Assembly: GCF_900096585.1 (NCBI RefSeq)
Contig: NZ_FMYH01000003.1
Span: 186,001-250,000 of the forward strand
DNA: 64,000 nucleotides
From: Sanguibacter gelidistatuariae
Lineage (GTDB): Bacteria > Actinomycetota > Actinomycetes > Actinomycetales > Cellulomonadaceae
Reading direction: 5' to 3'
Below, piece after piece: positions 33,570 to 42,459 of this stretch. The notes below the pieces were generated by a model that had not been told where the DNA came from, made no database searches, and saw only the letters and a program-made list of their open reading frames with translations. The translations under genes were made by a program, and so were the position numbers. Every line of letters starts with the position of its first letter. Position 1 is the first letter of the stretch.

Positions 33570-34303
33570 CGGTCGCCCACATCGGCTCCGGGGCGGGGCA
33601 GGCGGGTGGTGAATGTGATCGAGTCGCCACGGTAGTGCAGCACCTCGTAGTCGACCGCCTTCTGCCCGGTCGTGAACGATGTCCGCTCGATGCGGAAGAT
33701 CGCGCTTCCCTCCGCAACTGCCAACGCATCCGCGACCGCAGCATCGGCGGTACTGGCCTGCAGTGCATAGGTCGCCTCGACGAGCGGCGTGCCGTGGCGT
33801 GCTTCCAGCAGCATGAAGATCGGTTCGTTCTCCAGATCGTCCTGGGCGATGAGGCGTCCCAGCTCGAGTGGCAGGTAGGTCCGATCGAACGACACCGGGT
33901 GACCCGCAGCAAGGCGTACGCGTTCGATGTAGGTGACCATCGCCCCGAGGGGTAGATCCAGTGCGGCGCGAACCTCAGACGAGGCAGTCACCTCCTCGAT
34001 CCGGAGCACACGTGCGTGCGTGTGCAATCCATGCGCGTCCATGTCCTCGACGAAGCCGGTCAGCGCGGTGAGAGGTTGGGTGAATGTCGGCATGGCAACG
34101 AAGCTGCCTCGGCCACGTCTCGTGACCACGAGGTTGCGGGCGGTGAGGTTCTGGACTGCTCGTCGCACGGTGATCCGACTGACTCCGAACTCGCTGATCA
34201 GCTCGTCTTCGGTCGGCAGTCGATCACCAGGATGGAGGTCGACCCCGAGTCGGGCGAGGAGGGCGGTCTCCACCTGTGCGTACAACGGAGCATCTGACGT
34301 CAT
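33566..34303 (-). CDS. GntR-family regulator (HutC/UTRA type)
   Basis: A 245-residue regulator with an N-terminal winged helix (LPTEDELISEFGVSRITVRRAVQNL) and a C-terminal UTRA ligand domain (VTYIERVRLAAGHPVSFDRTYLP). ATG at 34303 is preceded by TAGCCT at 6 nt, so the message may be leaderless. It is the first gene of the operon with TauE/SafE and DUF1634 and most likely represses it. Confidence 0.92.
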   Translation of the reverse strand: MTSDAPLYAQVETALLARLGVDLHPGDRLPTEDELISEFGVSRITVRRAVQNLTARNLVVTRRGRGSFVAMPTFTQPLTALTGFVEDMDAHGLHTHARVLRIEEVTASSEVRAALDLPLGAMVTYIERVRLAAGHPVSFDRTYLPLELGRLIAQDDLENEPIFMLLEARHGTPLVEATYALQASTADAAVADALAVAEGSAIFRIERTSFTTGQKAVDYEVLHYRGDSITFTTRLPRPGADVGDR

Positions 34304-34309
34304 GCCGCC

Positions 34310-34335
34310 AGGCTACATTATGTTGTTATAATAAC
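34310..34335 (-). promoter_or_regulatory. GntR operon promoter and operator
   Basis: On the minus strand the -10 TAGCCT (34310-34315) sits 6 nt before the GntR ATG. Upstream, an AT-rich near-palindrome GTTGTTA/TAATAAC (34322-34335, 6 of 7 pairs) stands out in this GC-rich DNA and fits a GntR/HutC-type operator placed across the promoter spacer. Confidence 0.55.
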
Positions 34336-34481
34336 TCGTGCTCGAGGCGCGGGGACGATCGGGTCACCCCTCCCGTGCGTGCCCGCACGTGCGCGGCGGG
34401 GAAGGTCGGACAGCTGTCTCCGGTCGCCGCCGGCCGCAGCTGAGACCGCCCGCGCCGGTCCTGCTGTGCCACGATGACCCG

Positions 34482-35543
34482 ATGGTCACCACGCACAGCG
34501 CCCCGGGCTCCCCGGGCAGCATCGCGGCTCCGGCTCCGGCTCCGGCACCGGCACCGGTCTCGACCGGGCACCTGCCCGGACCCGACGTCGTCAACTCCCT
34601 CCTCGAGACTGCGCACGCACGCTTCGCTCCGGTGACCGACGGCGCGGTCGCCGACTACATCCCCGCGCTCGCCTGTGCGTCGCCGTCGCTGTTCGGGCTG
34701 TGCGTCGTCGACGTCGACGGGAGCGTCTACCGGGCCGGCGACACCGGCCACGAGTTCTCCATCCAGTCTGTGGCCAAGCCCTTCGTCTTCGCCCTCGTCG
34801 CCCAGGTGATCGGCGTCGACGAGGCGCGCCGCCAGCTCGGGGTGAACAACTCCGGGTTGGCCTTCAACTCCGTCCTCGCGATCGAGCTCAACGCGGACCG
34901 CACGGCCAACCCCATGGTCAACGCGGGGGCGATCGCGACGACGAGCCTGGTCCCAGGCTCCGACGCCGCGGCGCGCTGGGCCTTCATCCACGAGGGGCTG
35001 TCCCGGTTCGCCGGGCACAGCCTCGCCCTCGACGAGGAGGTCTACGCCTCGGAGTCGGCGACCAACCTGCGCAACCGGGGGATCGCCCAGCTGCTCGACG
35101 GCTACGGGCGGATGTACTCCGACCCGGTCGAGGCGACCGATCTCTACACCAGGACGTGCTCGCTGCTCATCACGGTCGAGGACCTCGCGGTGATGAGTGC
35201 GACCCTGGCCGACGGCGGCGTCAACCCGGTCACCGGCGAGCAGGTCGTCGATCCGCTCGTCTGCAAGCGGACTCTCGCCGTGCTGGCGACCGCGGGCCTG
35301 TACGAGCGCTCGGGGGAGTGGCTCTACGACGTCGGGCTGCCTGCCAAGAGCGGCGTGAGCGGCGCGATCATGACGGTTGCCCCCGGCAAGGGCGGGCTCG
35401 CGACGTTCTCCCCGCCCCTCGACGAGGCCGGCAACAGCGTGCGCGGTCGGCTCGCCGCCCAGTTCCTCTCCGACGCCCTCGGCCTCAACATCTTCGCCTC
35501 CGTGCCGGTTGAGCCCTCCGCCGGGCGACCACGCGTAGGGTGA
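34482..35543 (+). CDS. glsA: Glutaminase
   Basis: A 353-residue serine-dependent glutaminase hydrolysing glutamine to glutamate and ammonia. It shows the beta-lactamase-like SxxK in FSIQSVAKPF, GVNNSGLAFNSVLAIE, NPMVNAGAI, SESATNLRNRGIAQLL and AKSGVSGAIM. The first 30 residues are a low-complexity Ala-Pro repeat (APAPAPAPAP). ATG at 34482 is chosen because CACGAT (34470-34475) lies 6 nt upstream; the frame is open further upstream but Arg-rich. The phosphatase gene follows 31 nt downstream, probably as an operon. Confidence 0.94.
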   Translation: MVTTHSAPGSPGSIAAPAPAPAPAPVSTGHLPGPDVVNSLLETAHARFAPVTDGAVADYIPALACASPSLFGLCVVDVDGSVYRAGDTGHEFSIQSVAKPFVFALVAQVIGVDEARRQLGVNNSGLAFNSVLAIELNADRTANPMVNAGAIATTSLVPGSDAAARWAFIHEGLSRFAGHSLALDEEVYASESATNLRNRGIAQLLDGYGRMYSDPVEATDLYTRTCSLLITVEDLAVMSATLADGGVNPVTGEQVVDPLVCKRTLAVLATAGLYERSGEWLYDVGLPAKSGVSGAIMTVAPGKGGLATFSPPLDEAGNSVRGRLAAQFLSDALGLNIFASVPVEPSAGRPRVG

Positions 35544-35574
35544 AGATTCACTCCGAGGCACAGGCAGGACCGCG

Positions 35575-36459
35575 ATGACAGACGAGCTGACGACCACCCG
35601 TGGGACCGAGACCGCAGATCCCACGCTCACCATCCCCGGCACCTGGAATGCCCGCGACGTGGGCGGCCGCGCCACGCCGGAGGGGGCGAGCGAACCGATC
35701 GCGACCGGCGTGCTGCTGCGCACCGCAAGCCTCGCGAATCTCGAGCCCGCCGGCGTCGCCACCCTCGCGGACCTTGACGTGACGACTGTGCTCGACCTGC
35801 GCAGCCCGCAGGAGGTTGCCCGCGACGGAGCCGACGTCGTCCCCTCGGGCGCCCAGGTGCTCGCCCTTCCCTTCGGGTCTCCCCGCCATCCGCGGTCGCC
35901 CGCCACCGACAAGAACGCCGACGCCGAGGGCATCGGCGAGGCGGGCGGCGCCGACATGGCGCAGGTGCTCGCCAACCTTGTCGGTGCCCACTCGGCCACC
36001 CCGCCTGACCCGGCCGAGGTGGGCGCGATGATCATGGAGGGCATCTACCGCGGCTTCGTCACCGACCCAGACGCGCACGCCGCGGTGGGCACTGCCCTGA
36101 CCGCGATAGCCTCCTCGACCCACGCCGTGCTTGTGCACTGCTCGGCGGGCAAGGACCGGACCGGGTGGATCGTCGCCCTCGTCCAGGGCATCTGCTCGGT
36201 GCCCCGCGAGCAGATCCTCCAGGAGTACCTGCTCTCCGCGCAGGCTGCCGGAGCGCTCGCAGCCTCCATGCCGCCCCTCCCCGGTGTCGACCCGGCCCTG
36301 TGGGATGCCGTCCTGACCGTGCGCCCGGAGTACCTGGCCGCCGCCGAGGATCAGCTCGATCGCACCTTCGGGTCGCTCACCGGGTACCTCGATGCGATCG
36401 GCGTGGACGCCCAGGTGCGCGGATCCCTGCGCGCGCGCTTCGGCGTCGAGCAGGCCTGA
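35575..36459 (+). CDS. Tyrosine-protein phosphatase (IphP/PtpB-like)
   Basis: A 294-residue phosphatase with the CX5R loop HCSAGKDRTG near residue 190, the N-terminal NARDVGGRATPEG ... RTASLANL block and VLDLRSPQEVARDG. This is the atypical family (tyrosine phosphatase family 3) of MptpB and IphP, which can act on phosphotyrosine, phosphoserine and phosphoinositides; the extra Lys-Asp after Gly is the PIP-type P-loop signature. ATG at 35575. Probably in an operon with glutaminase; no functional link is evident. Confidence 0.9.
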   Translation: MTDELTTTRGTETADPTLTIPGTWNARDVGGRATPEGASEPIATGVLLRTASLANLEPAGVATLADLDVTTVLDLRSPQEVARDGADVVPSGAQVLALPFGSPRHPRSPATDKNADAEGIGEAGGADMAQVLANLVGAHSATPPDPAEVGAMIMEGIYRGFVTDPDAHAAVGTALTAIASSTHAVLVHCSAGKDRTGWIVALVQGICSVPREQILQEYLLSAQAAGALAASMPPLPGVDPALWDAVLTVRPEYLAAAEDQLDRTFGSLTGYLDAIGVDAQVRGSLRARFGVEQA

Positions 36460-36474
36460 CCGACCGTCGCGCCG

Positions 36475-37506
36475 TCACAGCCGCACGGTGCGCCCGGTCT
36501 CGCTCGATGCGTAGATCGAGCGGATCAGGTGGATCGATCGTCGACCCTCGGCCCCGGGGATAGCCGGGGGACGTCCGTCGCGGATGGCCGCGACGAAGTC
36601 CTCGTACTGCGCGCGGTGGCCCTCGAGGCTGACTGCCTTGGGGTCGCTCGCGCCCTGCGCGCCCACCGCCAGCTCTCGCAGCCGGGCGATGCCCTTGTCC
36701 TCGGGGGCCGCGACGGCGAAGTCCCACAGGACCGGCACGTCGTCGACCAGCGTCACCGAACCGAGCTCCCCCTTGATCTCCACCCGCTTGCTCTCACCGG
36801 GGTAGCACGAGGTGCTGGACTGGATCATCCCCAGGCTCCCGCTGGCGAAGGTCAGCCAGGCGACGGCATTGTCCTCGACCTCGATGTCGTGCATCCGGGT
36901 CTGCACGCGCGCGGAGACCTCCTCGACGTCTCCGGCGAGCCACAGGAGCAGGTCCACCGCGTGGATGCCCTGGTTCATGAGGGCGCCGCCGTCGTCGGCC
37001 AGGGTGCCTCGCCAGTCGGCGGACGTGTAGTAGTCGTGGCTGCGGTACCACGGGACGTACGCGGAGCACTGGGCCAGCCGGCCGAAGCGTCCCTGGTCGA
37101 CCGCGTTCTTGAGCGCACGGGCGCCAGGACCAAAACGGCTCTGGAAGATCACGCCCAGCAGCACGTCGTTCTCTGCGCAGGCCGCGATGAGCTGGTCCGC
37201 CTTCTCGACCGAGACGTCCAGCGGCTTCTCGCACAGCACGTGCTTTCCGCGCCTGGCCGCCCGGACGCCGATGTCGGCGTGGGTCCCGGACGGAGTCGTG
37301 ACGACGATGACGTCGCAGTCGGTCCGGTCCAGGAGGCTGTCGAGGTCGCCGACGTACTCGCAGCCGTGGGCGTGGGCGAACCGCTTCGCGACGTCGGGCC
37401 GGCGGCCTACGCACGCGACCAGCTCGGCGCCGTCCACGAGGTTGATGGCTCGGGCATGGAGCTCGGCGAGGGTCCCGACGCCGACGATCCCAAACCGCAC
37501 GGTCAT
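36475..37506 (-). CDS. Gfo/Idh/MocA-family sugar dehydrogenase
   Basis: A 343-residue NAD(P)-dependent oxidoreductase: N-terminal FGIVGVGTLAELHARAI dinucleotide fold, then HVLCEKPLDVSVEKAD with the catalytic Lys of the EKP motif, and a C-terminal domain with DDGGALMNQGIHAVDLLLWL, which holds the catalytic His. Members oxidise sugars or inositols. ATG at 37506 follows AGTGAGG. It lies 105 nt downstream of a solute-binding lipoprotein gene and is likely co-regulated with it. Confidence 0.92.
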   Translation of the reverse strand: MTVRFGIVGVGTLAELHARAINLVDGAELVACVGRRPDVAKRFAHAHGCEYVGDLDSLLDRTDCDVIVVTTPSGTHADIGVRAARRGKHVLCEKPLDVSVEKADQLIAACAENDVLLGVIFQSRFGPGARALKNAVDQGRFGRLAQCSAYVPWYRSHDYYTSADWRGTLADDGGALMNQGIHAVDLLLWLAGDVEEVSARVQTRMHDIEVEDNAVAWLTFASGSLGMIQSSTSCYPGESKRVEIKGELGSVTLVDDVPVLWDFAVAAPEDKGIARLRELAVGAQGASDPKAVSLEGHRAQYEDFVAAIRDGRPPAIPGAEGRRSIHLIRSIYASSETGRTVRL

Positions 37507-37611
37507 AACAAATTCCTCACTCTGGCAGGGCGGGGGCTGCGGCGGCCGGCCTGGGGGCGATCAGGCCCACCAGGTCGGCCGCGCAGTGCAGCTGGGTGCT
37601 GCAGGGAGCTG

Positions 37612-38838
37612 CTAGTACTTTCCGGAGCCGATCTCGCGGTCCCAGATGTCCGTCGCCCTGAGCACGTCGGCGGCGGGCAGCAGCGGCACCTTCGGCATCT
37701 CTTCGATCAGGTCGTCATACCAGCTCCGGCCGAACTCGGCGATGACGTCCTGGCTGGCCTGGGGTGCCATGTCGAGCGTTGCGCCCTTGACCGACGGTCC
37801 CGGGTAGAAGTAGCCGTGGTCGTAGGCCATCGCATTGATCTCGGGGGTGAGCATGTACTGCAGGAGCAGGAGGGTGGCTGACATCTTGTCGGCCGACTGA
37901 CCCCTGGGCACGACGGCGTAGTGAGCGTCGGTGACCCAGGTGAAGTCATCAAAGGCAGCGGCCTCGAACTCCTTGGGCAGCTGGCCGGTCGCGCGTGGGT
38001 TGATGTCCCAACCGGTGGTCGTGGGGATCATCGACCACGTCCCGTCCGCCATGTTCGAGATGACCTGACCGGTCCCGGTGGGGTAGTTGTCGATCGTGGC
38101 CCCCAGCTCCTTGAGGTAGGCCCAGGTCTTGTCCCACCCCTTCTCCGGGTCGGTGGGGTCGGAGTCGCCGAGGATGTACGGCAGCCCGGTCAGGAAGGCG
38201 AGCCCGGGGCCCGAGTTCGCGGGCCGGGCGTAGCCGAACTTGCCGGGGTTGGCCTGTGCCCAGGCAAGCACCTCCTCGGGGGTGGAGGGAACGTCTGTCA
38301 CCACGGAGGGGTCGTACTGGAGCAAGGGGCCGTTCGGGTAGTACACGGTGAGGACCGCTTGCCCCTCGGAGTACTTCTGCATCTCGGCTGCGGGGGCCAG
38401 GTAGTTGTCCATGTTCGAGAGGCGGTCGCCGTAGTCGTCGACGATCGGCGCCCAGAGGCCCTGGTCGATGCCCGAGGCAAGGCCGACGACACCCGTCATG
38501 ACGAGGTCGATCGAGAGCTTTCCGCTGTCGACCTGCGGCTTGATGGTTCCGACCAGGTCGGGTGCGCCCCCGCTCTCCCAGGTCACCGCGGAGATGATGT
38601 CGGGGTGGTCCTTGACGAACTGGTCGACCATCTCACCGGTGAGCTTCTGGTCACCGGCGACGTCCAGGATGTTGAGCGTGACCGGCGCGGAGGGCTTGGC
38701 GGGCACCTCGTTGGCGTCGGCCGCTGCCGGCGCCGAGGGTCCGGTGGTGGACCCGCTGCCGGGCGCGGTACAGCCGGTGAGAGCGAGAGCGGACAGGGTG
38801 AGAGCCGCTGCAAAGCTGGTGCTTCGACGAGTGCGCAT
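37612..38838 (-). CDS. Extracellular solute-binding lipoprotein
   Basis: A 408-residue lipoprotein: signal peptide MRTRRSTSFAAALTLSA and lipobox L-T-G-C23, followed by a Pro/Ser/Ala linker and a family 1-type binding fold (PVTLNILDVAGDQKL, VMTGVVGLASGIDQGLW, NMADGTWSMIPTTTGWD). It captures a solute outside the cell for an ABC importer. ATG at 38838 has GGAAGG 7 nt upstream; starts further upstream are rejected. No permease or ATPase is nearby, so the rest of the importer must be elsewhere. A LacI-type operator upstream suggests a carbohydrate. Confidence 0.9.
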   Translation of the reverse strand: MRTRRSTSFAAALTLSALALTGCTAPGSGSTTGPSAPAAADANEVPAKPSAPVTLNILDVAGDQKLTGEMVDQFVKDHPDIISAVTWESGGAPDLVGTIKPQVDSGKLSIDLVMTGVVGLASGIDQGLWAPIVDDYGDRLSNMDNYLAPAAEMQKYSEGQAVLTVYYPNGPLLQYDPSVVTDVPSTPEEVLAWAQANPGKFGYARPANSGPGLAFLTGLPYILGDSDPTDPEKGWDKTWAYLKELGATIDNYPTGTGQVISNMADGTWSMIPTTTGWDINPRATGQLPKEFEAAAFDDFTWVTDAHYAVVPRGQSADKMSATLLLLQYMLTPEINAMAYDHGYFYPGPSVKGATLDMAPQASQDVIAEFGRSWYDDLIEEMPKVPLLPAADVLRATDIWDREIGSGKY

Positions 38839-38900
38839 CGTGTTCCTTCCTATGCTCTCCAGACGGCGGTGTCTGGATGAGGGGTCGGGCGCTGATTGGT

Positions 38901-38916
38901 GTGCAATCGTTTGCAC
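38901..38916. promoter_or_regulatory. LacI-type operator
   Basis: A perfect palindrome GTGCAA-TCGT-TTGCAC (16 bp), of the form bound by LacI/CcpA-like sugar repressors, lies 62 nt upstream of the solute-binding protein start. No LacI gene is in the window. Confidence 0.7.
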
Positions 38917-39058
38917 TCTGTCATTCATGAGCGGGACCGTCAAGTCACGGAACGGTCGTGGGTGCCCGGGATCGGGGCGCGAATCGGGTCAGATCCAGCC
39001 ACGATGCCTCGCTGCGGAAGTAATCGCGGTTCCTCTCGACGCCGTACGGCGCGCGCGT

Positions 39059-39087
39059 TTGGCCCGATCACGGTTGCACGGGACAAT
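39059..39087 (+). promoter_or_regulatory. Promoter of the first GTPase pair
   Basis: TTGGCC (39059-39064) and GACAAT (39082-39087) are 17 nt apart, and the GTG start of GTPase A1 is 7 nt beyond the -10 box, consistent with a leaderless message. Confidence 0.5.
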
Positions 39088-39094
39088 CGAGGGC

Positions 39095-40762
39095 GTGACT
39101 ACCACTAGCGGCGCGGAGCCCCAGCAGTCGAGTGCGCGGTCAGGGCGTCACGCCTCGCGAGGCGATGACGCGCTCGAGCCGCACTCGACCGTGTTCGACG
39201 TCGTGACCGATCTGCGGCGCGAGGTCGCGGCGCTGGACTTCCCGCTCGAGATCGACGGCGTCGATGATGCCCGAGCCCAGCAGTCGAGGCTGGTCAGCCA
39301 GCTCGACGACCACCTGCTGCCCCGCCTCAAGGAGCTCTCGACCCCCGCCGTCGTCGTCATCGCCGGCTCGACAGGTGCCGGGAAGTCGACGCTGCTCAAC
39401 TCGCTGCTGCGCGAGGAGATCTCCGAAGCGTCCGTCATCCGCCCCACGACCCGCGAGCCGGTCGTCGTGTTCAACCCCGCCGACGCCGAGATCGTCGCGG
39501 GCACCCCGCTGGTCCAGACCGTCCGTTCGGTGACCAACGCCAATGTCCCTCGGGGCATCGCGTTGCTCGACGCCCCCGACCTCGACTCCGTCCTGGAGGA
39601 GAACCGCGAGACCGCCGCGCGGCTGCTCGAGGGCGCGGACCTGTGGCTGTTCGTGACGACCGCGGCGCGCTACGGCGACGCCCTGCCGTGGAAGGCGCTC
39701 GAGGGTGCCATGCAGCGTGGAGCGACCGTGGCCATGGTCCTCAACCGCGCGCCGCACGCCTCCCTCAAGACCGTGCGCGGCGACCTGCTCAACCGCCTCC
39801 GCGAGCACCACATGGACAACACCCCGCTCTTCGTCGTGCCCGACGCCGGTCCCCACGAGGGCCTGCTGCCCGCGACCGAGGTGGCCGCGATCGAGCGTTG
39901 GCTGCGCACCCTGGGCGGCGCGGACCGCGCCCGCACCGTGATCTTGCGCACGCTGCGCGGCGCGCTGGCCGCACTCCCGCCGTGGATCGAGCAGCTCAGC
40001 GAGCACGTCGAGAACCAGTTCCGGGCCGGCGAGCAAATCCACGAGGTCGCAGAGGCCGCCCTGCCGCCGGTGGCCAAGGACGTGCGCCAGGCCATCGAGT
40101 CCGGCAAGCTCGCCCAGGGCGCCGTCGAGTCGCAGTGGTCCCAGCTGCTGCGCCCGGCCCGGCTGGACAAGGCCATCTCGCGTGCGGGGCTCGCCCGTGG
40201 ATCGGCCCGCCGGGGACGGTCCCGCGGAGCGAGCCTGCTCGAGCTCGTCGAGGCGGTGCGCCGCGCTGCGACCGCCACCCTGACCGCGGCCGCGGACGAT
40301 GCCGACGCCGCGCTGCGTGGCGCGCTCGAGCAGGCGCCCGGGGGAGCGAGCCTGCTGACCGGCATCGACGAAGCCTCCGCGCGGGCCTCGCGTGAAGGAT
40401 CGGCCCGCGCGGCCGTCGACTTCTGGATCGCGCAGACCACGGACCGGGTCGGCGCCATCGAGGCGACGGAGAGCAAGCAGAACGCGGCAGCGGTGCGGGC
40501 CTTCGGACGCGACGGGCTGACAGCTCTTGTGCTCGCCTCCGCCGTCGGGCTGGCCCCCGCAGAGGAGCTGCTCGGGCGCCTGCTCGGCAACGCCGGGCGC
40601 GACCTCAGCCCCGAGGTGACGAGCGAGCTGGCCGACTCCGCAGCTACTCTGGTGGACCGGGAGATCCTCCCGACCCGCCGTGCGCTCTTGGTGCCAGCCC
40701 TGGCCGACGACGCCGCGGTGGGACTGCGCGTTCGGCTCGCCGAGCTCGCTCAGCTCACCTGA
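39095..40762 (+). CDS. Dynamin-like GTPase A1
   Basis: A 555-residue P-loop protein of the dynamin-like/YfjP group. P-loop GSTGAGKST is at 91-99, the G2-like RPTTREP at 116-122, and G3 is DAPD (159-162) instead of DxxG. The G4 region reads LNRAPHAS, lacking the Asp that gives guanine specificity, so GTP preference is uncertain. A single moderately hydrophobic segment (LTALVLASAVGLA) lies near residue 475; the rest is helical and Ala/Glu/Arg rich, with coiled-coil character. GTG at 39095 has a -10 box 7 nt upstream. It is paired with B1 (43 nt gap) and paralogous to the gene at 45005. Confidence 0.85.
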   Translation: MTTTSGAEPQQSSARSGRHASRGDDALEPHSTVFDVVTDLRREVAALDFPLEIDGVDDARAQQSRLVSQLDDHLLPRLKELSTPAVVVIAGSTGAGKSTLLNSLLREEISEASVIRPTTREPVVVFNPADAEIVAGTPLVQTVRSVTNANVPRGIALLDAPDLDSVLEENRETAARLLEGADLWLFVTTAARYGDALPWKALEGAMQRGATVAMVLNRAPHASLKTVRGDLLNRLREHHMDNTPLFVVPDAGPHEGLLPATEVAAIERWLRTLGGADRARTVILRTLRGALAALPPWIEQLSEHVENQFRAGEQIHEVAEAALPPVAKDVRQAIESGKLAQGAVESQWSQLLRPARLDKAISRAGLARGSARRGRSRGASLLELVEAVRRAATATLTAAADDADAALRGALEQAPGGASLLTGIDEASARASREGSARAAVDFWIAQTTDRVGAIEATESKQNAAAVRAFGRDGLTALVLASAVGLAPAEELLGRLLGNAGRDLSPEVTSELADSAATLVDREILPTRRALLVPALADDAAVGLRVRLAELAQLT

Positions 40763-40805
40763 GCCGTATGACCCGCAAAGACCCGCCGCAACACAGGAGC
40801 AGCCC

Positions 40806-42377
40806 GTGACACAGACCGAACCGGCCGTGGATCGCCAGTCGAGCGAACAGTCGAAGAAGTCTGACGGCGAGCGCTACGCCCAGCACGTCGCGAACCTGCG
40901 CCGGGCCCTCGACGTGGGCGGCGACCGGCTCGACCCGGACATCGCCGCCCGGGCCCGGTCGGTCCTGGCCGGCGCGGACGAACGGCTGGCGCTCGGCGTC
41001 GACCACACGATCATCGCGCTCGCCGGTGGCACCGGGTCGGGCAAGTCGAGCACCTTCAACGCCATCTCTCGGCTGACCTTCGCCGACGTCGGCGTGCGGC
41101 GCCCCACGACCGCCCGGGTCACCGCGTGCGCCTGGAGCGACAGCGCGACCGCGCTGCTCGACTGGCTCGAGGTGGACACCGAGCGCCGGATCAATCGGGA
41201 CAGCGTGCTCGACGGCGACGAGGCGTCCCTGGCCGGGCTGATCCTGCTCGACCTTCCTGACCATGACTCGATCGAGCCGAAGCACCGTGAGATCGTCGAC
41301 CGCATCCTGCCCCTGGTGGACCTGCTCATCTGGGTCGTCGACCCGCAGAAGTACGCCGACGAGGCGCTGCACGCCGGCTACCTGCAGGCCTTCGCCGGAG
41401 CCGAGGCATCGATGATCGTCGTGCTCAACCAGATCGACACCGTCGCCGAGTCCGGCCGGCCTGCTCTCGTCGCCGACGTCGCGCGCCTGCTGACCGAGGA
41501 CGGCCTGGTCGGCGTGGACGTGCGCACCATCTCCGCGAAGACCGGCGAGGGCGTGACCGAGCTCCGCGAGACGCTGCGCGAGGCGGTCGCGCGGCGCTCG
41601 GTCGCGGCGAGCCGGCTCGCGGACGAGCTGGACCGCGAGGGGCGCCGGATCGCCGAGGAGGTCCCCGCGACCGTCCTGCAGAGCGTCGAGCCGCTCGTCG
41701 GCGGCGAGGTGGACCGGGTCGCCGTGGCCGTGGGCGTCTCCGCCGTGGTCGACGACGTCCGGGCGACCGTGCGCTTCGGTGGTGACGACGCCCGCGTGCC
41801 CGCGTTCCGCGCTCCCCAGGAGTCTGCGATCCGGGTCATCCGCAGCCGGTGGGTCACCAAGGTCAGCGAGGGCATGCGACCGGCCTGGGCGGAGTCCGTG
41901 GACCGGGCAGTCCCCGACCAGGACTGGATCGCCGCGGCCCTGGGTGCGGCGCTGGACCTGGTGCCCATCTCGACCGAGCGGTCCGTCGGCGCCCGTCGCG
42001 CCCGGCTGCTCGGCTGGATCGCCGGAGGCGTCACGCTGGCGGGCGCGTTGGTGACCCTCGCCTTCGCGCTCGGGCTGGTCGACGTCGCCGACACCTGGAC
42101 TCTCGTGGCCGCCCTCGTGACCGTCGTCGCCGCGCTCGTCTCCGTGGGTGCACTGACGATCGGAGCCCGGATTCGGGCGAATCTCGCCGAACAGCGGGCC
42201 GAAGAGGTCCGCACGGCGGCCTTCGGGGCCTTGCGCGACGTGGTCGAGACGACCTTGGCCGAGCCCGCTCAGCGCGTCCTGACCGAGCACCGGGACGTCC
42301 GGGAATCGGCGCTGTCGGCCCGGGACACCTCCTCCACAGGCCGCCGCAGCGTACCCGTGCCCACAGCCACGGCCTGA
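40806..42377 (+). CDS. Dynamin-like membrane GTPase B1
   Basis: A 523-residue membrane-anchored GTPase. P-loop GGTGSGKSS is at 74-82, G2-like RPTTARV follows, G3 is DLPDHDS, the WVVDPQKYADEALHAGYL block is distinctive, and G4 is an intact NQID, with SAKTGEG as G5. Two adjacent membrane helices lie at about 398-450 (WIAGGVTLAGALVTLAFALG and LVAALVTVVAALVSVGAL), then a helical tail, resembling the membrane-inserted paddle of bacterial dynamins such as Streptomyces DynB or mycobacterial IniA/IniC (analogy). GTG at 40806 has AGGAG 7 nt upstream. It is the partner of A1 and a paralogue of B2. Confidence 0.87.
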   Translation: MTQTEPAVDRQSSEQSKKSDGERYAQHVANLRRALDVGGDRLDPDIAARARSVLAGADERLALGVDHTIIALAGGTGSGKSSTFNAISRLTFADVGVRRPTTARVTACAWSDSATALLDWLEVDTERRINRDSVLDGDEASLAGLILLDLPDHDSIEPKHREIVDRILPLVDLLIWVVDPQKYADEALHAGYLQAFAGAEASMIVVLNQIDTVAESGRPALVADVARLLTEDGLVGVDVRTISAKTGEGVTELRETLREAVARRSVAASRLADELDREGRRIAEEVPATVLQSVEPLVGGEVDRVAVAVGVSAVVDDVRATVRFGGDDARVPAFRAPQESAIRVIRSRWVTKVSEGMRPAWAESVDRAVPDQDWIAAALGAALDLVPISTERSVGARRARLLGWIAGGVTLAGALVTLAFALGLVDVADTWTLVAALVTVVAALVSVGALTIGARIRANLAEQRAEEVRTAAFGALRDVVETTLAEPAQRVLTEHRDVRESALSARDTSSTGRRSVPVPTATA

Positions 42378-42459
42378 CCTGGAGCGGACGGGCGACCCGA
42401 AGCCGGAGCCTTGCAGCACACGGGATGACACTCGTCGTCCCCTTGTTGCTGGAGGATCC

